A stretch of 32,335 bases of DNA from Lachnospiraceae bacterium (GTDB lineage: Bacteria; Bacillota; Clostridia; Lachnospirales; Lachnospiraceae): assembly GCA_016288495.1 (NCBI GenBank), contig JAEEZH010000033.1, positions 1 to 32,335 of the forward strand. Reading direction: 5' to 3'. The translations under genes were made by a program, and so were the position numbers. Each line of letters starts with the position of its first letter. Position 1 is the stretch's first letter. A model generated the notes under the pieces. That model did not search any database. It saw nothing but the letters and a program-made list of their open reading frames with translations, and had not been told where the DNA came from. Below are positions 26,518 to 32,335 of this stretch, one piece after another.

Positions 26518-27312
26518 ATGAAAATAGGATTCATAGGCTGCGGCAATATGGCGAGAGCCATGATAAACGGTATCATAAAAGGAAAGGTGACAGCACCCGG
26601 GGATATATTCGTGAGTGCGCGTTCCATAGAGTCGGTGGACAAGGCGGTAAGTGATTTCAAAGTCACGGGCTGCAAGACCAACAGTGAAGTGGTGACTGCA
26701 TCGGATGTGGTGATCTATGCGGTAAAGCCTCAGGTATATGAGACCGTGATAAAGGAGACCGCAGGATGTTTTGACCAGGACAAGATCGCGGTTTCCATAG
26801 CACCGGGCAAGAGCCTTGAGTGGATGGGAAAGCTTTTCCCCGCAGGGACCAAGATAATCCGTGCAAATCCCAATACGCCTGCCATGGTGGGGGAGGGCAT
26901 CACGGCATATTGCACTAACGCGGCTGTTGATACATATGACAAGGCTATAGTGACTGAGATACTGGGAAGTTTTGGCAGCAGCGTCGAGATGAGTGAAAAT
27001 CAGATGGCCGGATTTATTTCCATCTGCGGCAGCTCTCCCGCATATGTTTATATGATGATAGATGCCATGGCAGACGGAGGCGTGCTGGCGGGCATTCCCA
27101 AGGCCACAGCCATCAGGCTGGCGGCACAGGCGGTCCTGGGATCCGCAAAAATGGTGCTGGAGACCGGAGAGCATCCGGACCTTTTGAAGGATCAGGTCTG
27201 CTCCCCCGCAGGGACTACCATAGAGGCTGTGAGAGTTCTGGAGGGAATGGGCTTCAGGGCAGCTGTCATAGAGGCGGAAAAGGCATGCGCAGATAAAGCT
27301 GCATCCATGTAG
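26518..27312 (+). CDS. proC: Pyrroline-5-carboxylate reductase
   Basis: MKIGFIGCGNMARAMINGII; AVKPQVYETVIKE; IIRANPNTPAMVGEGITAYC; GSSPAYVYMMIDAMADGGVLAGIPKATA; DQVCSPAGTTIEAVRVLE. Confidence 0.96.
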   Translation: MKIGFIGCGNMARAMINGIIKGKVTAPGDIFVSARSIESVDKAVSDFKVTGCKTNSEVVTASDVVIYAVKPQVYETVIKETAGCFDQDKIAVSIAPGKSLEWMGKLFPAGTKIIRANPNTPAMVGEGITAYCTNAAVDTYDKAIVTEILGSFGSSVEMSENQMAGFISICGSSPAYVYMMIDAMADGGVLAGIPKATAIRLAAQAVLGSAKMVLETGEHPDLLKDQVCSPAGTTIEAVRVLEGMGFRAAVIEAEKACADKAASM

Positions 27313-27320
27313 TTTGTCAT

Positions 27321-28094
27321 ATGATAACCAGCATAGAGAATAAACAGCTCAAAAATATACGTCAGCTTCTGGACCGGACTTCGGCCAGGAAAAAACAGGG
27401 CCTCTTTGTGGCAGAGGGTGTCAGGATGTTTGAGGAGACTCCCGATAAGCTGATCGACAGGATATATGTGTCGGAAAGCTTTACAGTCAGGAACCGGGAG
27501 CTTTACGAAACGAAGGTTAAGGCTCACCCTTATGAGGTGGTGGAAGACGGCATATTCAGGCGTCTTTCCGATACCAATAATCCGCAGGGAGTGCTGGTGA
27601 CGGTACATATACCCGAATATGATGAGGACAGATTCATAGATGATATCCCCGCGGGAGACTGTCTGGTACTGAACAGGATCCAGGATCCCGGTAACCTGGG
27701 CACCATGATCAGGACTGCAGAGGCAGCGGGCATGAGTGCCGTGATCATGGATGAGGGCTGTGCGGATATTTTTAATCCAAAGGTGATACGATCCACCATG
27801 GGTTCTGTGTACAGGGTTCCTTTTCTGGTAACCGGGGATCTTGGGCTGCTTATGTCAAAGATGAAGGACAAGGGCTTTTGTTTTGTGGCGGGAGATCTGA
27901 AGGGTACTGATTTTTTTGAGGCCAAAAGGCCGGAAGGATATGCCGGCATCCTTATAGGTAATGAGGGTAACGGCCTGGACGAGGAGATTTTGGAAGCATC
28001 GGATATCAGGCTTCGCATACCGATGGAGGGAGAGGTTTCATCCCTTAACGCAGCGGTCAGCGCGGCTTTGTTTATGTTTTTTTTAAGGAGGTAG
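27321..28094 (+). CDS. TrmH/SpoU-family rRNA/tRNA 2'-O-methyltransferase
   Basis: LDRTSARKKQGLFVAEGVRMFEE; LVLNRIQDPGNLGTMIRTAEAAG; STMGSVYRVPF; ILIGNEGNGLDEEI; IPMEGEVSSLNAAVSAALFMF. Confidence 0.94.
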   Translation: MITSIENKQLKNIRQLLDRTSARKKQGLFVAEGVRMFEETPDKLIDRIYVSESFTVRNRELYETKVKAHPYEVVEDGIFRRLSDTNNPQGVLVTVHIPEYDEDRFIDDIPAGDCLVLNRIQDPGNLGTMIRTAEAAGMSAVIMDEGCADIFNPKVIRSTMGSVYRVPFLVTGDLGLLMSKMKDKGFCFVAGDLKGTDFFEAKRPEGYAGILIGNEGNGLDEEILEASDIRLRIPMEGEVSSLNAAVSAALFMFFLRR

Positions 28095-28097
28095 ATT

Positions 28098-29012
28098 ATG
28101 CCCGGATTAGTTTTGTTTCTGTTGATGGTGATCATCTTTATCGTGCTTGCATGTGTAAAGATCGTGCCTCAGGCTCATGCTTATGTCATAGAGCGCTTCG
28201 GGATGTATGTGGCTACACTGAATGCGGGGATCAATTTTATCATTCCCGTTATCGACAGGGTGGCAAGGCGTGTGTCTCTTAAGGAGCAGGTTGTGGACTT
28301 TGCTCCCCAGCCCGTTATCACAAAGGATAACGTTACCATGCGGATAGATACCATAGTATTTTTCCAGATCATCGATCCCAAGCTTTATACTTATGGTGTG
28401 GAGAATCCGCTGATGGCTATCGAGAATCTGACCGCTACCACTTTGAGAAATATCATAGGTGATATGGAGCTGGATCAGACCCTCACTTCCAGAGAGACCA
28501 TCAACTCACAGATGAGAGCCCAGCTGGATACGGCTACCGATCCCTGGGGTATCAGGATAAACAGAGTGGAGCTTAAGAACATCATTCCCCCCGCTCCCAT
28601 TCAGGAAGCCATGGAGAAGCAGATGAAGGCAGAGCGTGAGAGACGTGAGGCCATCCTTCGCGCAGAGGGTGAGAAGAAATCCACCATTCTGGTGGCAGAG
28701 GGTAAAAAGGAATCGGCTATCCTTGATGCACAGGCAGAAAAAGAGGCAGCCATCCTTCATGCAGAGGCTCAGAAGGAGCGTATGATCAGGGAGGCAGAAG
28801 GTAAGGCAGAGGCTATCCTGAGAGTACAGCAGGCGACTGCAGACGGTATCAAGATGATAAAAGAGGCAGGCGCTGATGAGTCTGTTCTCAAACTCAAGAG
28901 CCTGGAAGCATTTGAAAAAGCAGCTGACGGTCAGGCTACAAAGATCATTATACCTTCGGAGATCCAGGGTATCGCAGGTCTGGCCACATCAGTTAAAGAG
29001 GTACTGAAATAA
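28098..29012 (+). CDS. SPFH/Band 7 (stomatin-like) membrane protein
   Basis: N-terminal [76 protein letters not shown]; Ala/Glu-rich C-terminal coil. Confidence 0.95.
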   Translation: MPGLVLFLLMVIIFIVLACVKIVPQAHAYVIERFGMYVATLNAGINFIIPVIDRVARRVSLKEQVVDFAPQPVITKDNVTMRIDTIVFFQIIDPKLYTYGVENPLMAIENLTATTLRNIIGDMELDQTLTSRETINSQMRAQLDTATDPWGIRINRVELKNIIPPAPIQEAMEKQMKAERERREAILRAEGEKKSTILVAEGKKESAILDAQAEKEAAILHAEAQKERMIREAEGKAEAILRVQQATADGIKMIKEAGADESVLKLKSLEAFEKAADGQATKIIIPSEIQGIAGLATSVKEVLK

Positions 29013-30022
29013 TGGATTTAAAGGGCAGACATTTTTTGACATTAAAGGATTTTACGGCTGAGGAGATAATCTATTTCCTCGATCTGGCCGCGGCGCTCAA
29101 GAAGGCCAAAAAAGCAGGGAAGAACCTGACTTCTCTTCTGGCAGGGAAAAACGTGGCTCTCATTTTTGAAAAGACCAGTACCAGGACCCGCTGTTCCTTT
29201 GAGGTGGCGGCTCACGATCTGGGGATGGGCACCACATATCTGGATCCGAAGGGGTCTCAGATAGGAAAAAAGGAGAGCATAGCGGATACTGCAAATGTGC
29301 TGGGCCGGATGTTTGACGGTATTGAGTACAGGGGGTTCGGCCAGGAGATCGTGGAAGAGCTGGCGGCAAACGCGGGAGTTCCCGTATGGAACGGTCTGAC
29401 GAATGAATATCATCCCACGCAGATGCTGGCGGACATGCTCACGGCCAGAGAATATTTTGGCGGGCTGAAGGGACTCAAGCTTGCGTATATGGGAGACGCC
29501 CGTTATAACATGGGGAATTCCCTTATGATCGTGTGCGCCAAGCTGGGCCTTCATTTTGTGGCCTGTGCTCCGAAGAAGTATTTCCCCAATGCTGCGCTGG
29601 TAAAGCAGTGTGAGGAGTGGGCAAAGGAGAGCGGCGGTTCCATCACTCTTACTGAGGATGCAAAAGAGGGCACAAAGGGAGCCCATATAGTATATACGGA
29701 TGTCTGGGTTTCCATGGGTGAGCCCGATGAGGTGTGGACTGAGAGGATAAATGATCTGACGCCTTATAAGGTGACTATGGACATCATGAACGGCGCTGCC
29801 GACAATGCCATTTTTATGCACTGTCTTCCCGCTTTTCATGACAAAAAGACCGAGATCGGAAAAGAGATGGGCGATAAGTTCGGCTTCGAGGATATGGAGG
29901 TCACGGACGAAGTGTTCCAAAAGTATGCGGATCCCGTATTTGATGAGGCGGAGAACCGTATGCATACCATAAAGGCTGTGATGGCCGCTACTCTGGGCGT
30001 CACAATGGATGACGTAGGGTGA
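29012..30022 (+). CDS. argF: Ornithine carbamoyltransferase
   Basis: [67 protein letters not shown] overlaps the preceding TAA by one base. Confidence 0.96.
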   Translation: MDLKGRHFLTLKDFTAEEIIYFLDLAAALKKAKKAGKNLTSLLAGKNVALIFEKTSTRTRCSFEVAAHDLGMGTTYLDPKGSQIGKKESIADTANVLGRMFDGIEYRGFGQEIVEELAANAGVPVWNGLTNEYHPTQMLADMLTAREYFGGLKGLKLAYMGDARYNMGNSLMIVCAKLGLHFVACAPKKYFPNAALVKQCEEWAKESGGSITLTEDAKEGTKGAHIVYTDVWVSMGEPDEVWTERINDLTPYKVTMDIMNGAADNAIFMHCLPAFHDKKTEIGKEMGDKFGFEDMEVTDEVFQKYADPVFDEAENRMHTIKAVMAATLGVTMDDVG

Positions 30023-30024
30023 CT

Positions 30025-30840
30025 ATGGAAACCGGTATTTTTAATGAACGGTCGATGAAAAGTCTGCTGCATACAAAGCGTATTGGCAGCAGGCTTTTTT
30101 GTCTGTCTCAGGTGGATTCCACAAATGAAGAACTGAAACGGCGTTTTATGGCTGATGAAGGTCTGCCGGATGGTGCTGTGGCGGTCACGTCCGATCAGAC
30201 TGCGGGTAAAGGCAGACGGGGACGTGGCTGGGAGACGCCACCCGGCGTAAATATAGCCATGAGCGTTTTTTTGCGCCCGAAGCTTATGGTTGATGAGGCG
30301 TCCATGCTGACGCTGCTCATGGCTCTGGCTGTCAGCAGGGCATGCAGTGAAGTGACGGGCCAAAAATGTCTGATCAAATGGCCCAACGACGTGATCGTAG
30401 ATGGGAAAAAGATCTGCGGGATCCTTACCGAGATGTCGGTCAGGGATGGTGGGATCGAATATGTGATAGTGGGAGTAGGCGTGAATGTAAATACTCCGGC
30501 GTTTGACGGTGAGCTTTTTGATAAGGCGACATCCCTGATGCTCATGACAGGCAGGAGCTTTGATCTGTGTGAGCTCGCGGCTTTGATAATGGATCATTTT
30601 GAGACTCTGTATGAGACTTTTTTGAACAGAAGGGATCTGGGATTTATAAGGGATGAATACGATTCCCTTCTGGTGAGCCGGGGAAAAAAGGTCAGGATCC
30701 TGGACCCGAAGGGTGATCTTGAGGGCGTATCCCTGGGGATCAATGACCGGGGTGAGCTGCTGGTGGAGCTTTCGGACGGCTCAGTCAGAAATATCTATGC
30801 CGGTGAAGTTTCCGTGAGGGGCGTGTACGGGTATGTATGA
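30025..30840 (+). CDS. birA: Biotin-[acetyl-CoA-carboxylase] ligase, short form without N-terminal HTH
   Basis: SQVDSTNEELKR; VAVTSDQTAGKGRRGRGWETPPGVNIAMSVFLRP; IKWPNDVIVDGKKICGILTEM; VIVGVGVNVN. Start could be GTG 30019. Confidence 0.93.
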   Translation: METGIFNERSMKSLLHTKRIGSRLFCLSQVDSTNEELKRRFMADEGLPDGAVAVTSDQTAGKGRRGRGWETPPGVNIAMSVFLRPKLMVDEASMLTLLMALAVSRACSEVTGQKCLIKWPNDVIVDGKKICGILTEMSVRDGGIEYVIVGVGVNVNTPAFDGELFDKATSLMLMTGRSFDLCELAALIMDHFETLYETFLNRRDLGFIRDEYDSLLVSRGKKVRILDPKGDLEGVSLGINDRGELLVELSDGSVRNIYAGEVSVRGVYGYV

Positions 30841-30878
30841 GAGGTAAGTCGCCATTTTATTTGCCATGCTTTATACTA

Positions 30879-30914
30879 TTTGTCATTCTGAGCGAAGCAA
30901 CAGGAAGAATCTTT
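30879..30914 (+). repeat. Palindromic intergenic element (variant with AACAGG insertion)
   Basis: ttgtcATTCTGAGCGAAGCaacaggaAGAATcttt. Confidence 0.7.
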
Positions 30915-30936
30915 ATAAAAAGGAATTAAGCATATT

Positions 30937-31290
30937 ATGAAAAATAACGACGACCGCACGCTGTGCGCTGCAAATTCATACGAACAGAAATACTATTTTA
31001 ATCCGCGTTTTGCCAACATTCCGGAGGATATACAAAAGGAGCTTCACGTACTCTGTGTTCTTTTTACCGAGGACGTGGGCGGAGTTATCCGTTTTGTATA
31101 CGGCGAGGACGGCACACTTTTGATAGAGACTGCAGCAGATGAGAATGACTATCTGTATGATGAGATCGATGCGGATGTGATGGTGGGTGAGATCCAGAAG
31201 AAACGAAGGGAACTGCTGGAACAGTTGGAAAAATATTATAAGGTGATGTTTTTATCCTCCCCTTCAGGACAGCAGAGTGATCATTTATGA
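30937..31290 (+). CDS. Conserved small protein, DUF6145-like
   Basis: ANSYEQKYYFNPRFANIPEDIQKELHVLCVLFTEDVGGVIRFVYGEDGTLLIETAADENDYLYDEIDADV. Stop overlaps the dus start. Family name from memory. Confidence 0.7.
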   Translation: MKNNDDRTLCAANSYEQKYYFNPRFANIPEDIQKELHVLCVLFTEDVGGVIRFVYGEDGTLLIETAADENDYLYDEIDADVMVGEIQKKRRELLEQLEKYYKVMFLSSPSGQQSDHL

Positions 31291-32252
31291 CCAGGATCGG
31301 AAATGTTGAATTAAAGAATCCGTTCATCCTCGCCCCCATGGCGGGGGTGTGCGATATGCCGTACCGTCTGATATGTTCAGAGATGGGTGCGGCTCTTTGT
31401 TGTATGGAAATGGTGAGTGCCAAGGCGGTGCTTTATAAGAATAAGAATTCCGACAAACTGATGGAGATCCATCCCGATGAAGGACCTGTATCCCTGCAGT
31501 TATTCGGCAAAGAACCGGAAATCCTTGCCGAGATAGCAAAGAAGATCGAGGAGCGTCCCTTTGCGATCCTTGATATAAATATGGGCTGTCCCGTGCCCAA
31601 GGTGGTGAATAACGGTGAGGGCAGTGCACTGATGAAGGATCCTCTGCTTGCCGGGCGTATCATTGAAGCGGTGGTCAAAGCCATAGATAAACCGGTGACC
31701 GTAAAGATCAGAAAGGGCTTTGATCCTGAACATATAAATGCTGTGGAAATAGCCCGGATCGCGCAGGAATCCGGGGCTTCGGCCGTGACCGTCCACGGGC
31801 GTACCAGGGAACAGTATTATGAGGGTGAGGCTGACTGGGATATCATAGCTGCGGTCAAGGCTGCAGTGAATATACCGGTGATCGGTAACGGGGATATCTT
31901 TAAGCCTGAGGATGCGGAGAAAATGATGAAGCTCACGGGCTGTGATGCGGTGGCTGTGGGGCGGGGAGCCAGGGGTAATCCTTTTATCTTTAAGGATCTG
32001 ATCGATCATTTTGAAAAAGGGAGTTATGAGGGGAAGCCTCCTATATCCGAGCTGGTATCCGTGATCCGACGTCATGTGTTGATGGAGGTGGATCATAAGG
32101 GCGAGTATACCGCCATCCGTGAGATGCGAAAGCATATCGCCTGGTATACCGCGGGTTATCATGGCAGTGCCGCCATCAGACGGCGTGTGAATGAGATAGG
32201 AACTCTTGAGGAGATGGAAGAGTTTCTGTCAAATAAAATTCTTGACAGGTGA
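31287..32252 (+). CDS. dusB: tRNA-dihydrouridine synthase (DusB-like)
   Basis: LKNPFILAPMAGVCDMPYRLICSEMGAALCCMEMVSAKAV; DINMGCPVPKVVNNGEGSALMKDP; TVHGRTREQYYEGEADW; VIGNGDIFKPEDA; AVGRGARGNPFIF. Confidence 0.95.
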   Translation: MTRIGNVELKNPFILAPMAGVCDMPYRLICSEMGAALCCMEMVSAKAVLYKNKNSDKLMEIHPDEGPVSLQLFGKEPEILAEIAKKIEERPFAILDINMGCPVPKVVNNGEGSALMKDPLLAGRIIEAVVKAIDKPVTVKIRKGFDPEHINAVEIARIAQESGASAVTVHGRTREQYYEGEADWDIIAAVKAAVNIPVIGNGDIFKPEDAEKMMKLTGCDAVAVGRGARGNPFIFKDLIDHFEKGSYEGKPPISELVSVIRRHVLMEVDHKGEYTAIREMRKHIAWYTAGYHGSAAIRRRVNEIGTLEEMEEFLSNKILDR

Positions 32253-32335
32253 GGTGTTCTTTCTTATACTATTACTTTGTGTAGCTATAGGGATTTTCTG
32301 TTGTGACGGGTTTTTTCAGGGTTGTGCAACAGATG

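Noticed and set aside
29042-29965. 307-aa minus-strand ORF opposite argF
   Set aside because: Antisense shadow of argF; no RBS or family motif recognised. The same reasoning applies to 26335-27174, 11371-12153, 12515-13258 and 29836-30597.
1-32335. tRNA or rRNA genes
   Set aside because: No convincing T-loop (GGTTCRANNCC) with acceptor pairing or rRNA-like stretch was noticed by eye in the intergenic regions; tRNAscan-SE would be decisive.

Overview
The window looks like a chromosomal segment of a Lachnospiraceae/Clostridia-type Firmicute. This is inferred from gene content and codon style; no search was run. Most of it is housekeeping: the 3' part of type III glutamine synthetase, a secreted serpin, a vWA/degenerate-metallopeptidase plus MoxR AAA+ ATPase pair, a RelQ-like alarmone synthetase, a long repeat-rich tail-anchored coiled-coil protein, murA, metK, dnaE, pfkA (minus strand), rubrerythrin, and a compact proC / TrmH-type methyltransferase / SPFH / argF / birA run followed by a small conserved protein and a Dus enzyme. 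The accessory part is about 18.1-26.4 kb. It contains (i) an array of alternating inverted arms (TACGGACGA/TCGTCCGTA, ~26-bp half-period, ~106-bp dimer period) at 19170-19600; (ii) an AT-rich block with two zinc-ribbon membrane proteins; (iii) a HipA-like pseudogene with an apparent internal deletion; (iv) a DUF3990-like/HTH pair resembling a toxin-antitoxin operon; (v) a membrane Ser/Thr kinase divergent from an HTH-like gene that is followed by an unannotated 27-aa peptide ORF. The kinase ectodomain appears homologous to the ectodomain of the zinc-ribbon protein ~3 kb upstream. A palindromic intergenic element (core ATTCTGA...GAAGAAT) recurs through the window, and a truncated form is amplified as a 27-bp tandem array between dnaE and pfkA. 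All calls come from reading the sequence and the supplied ORF translations.
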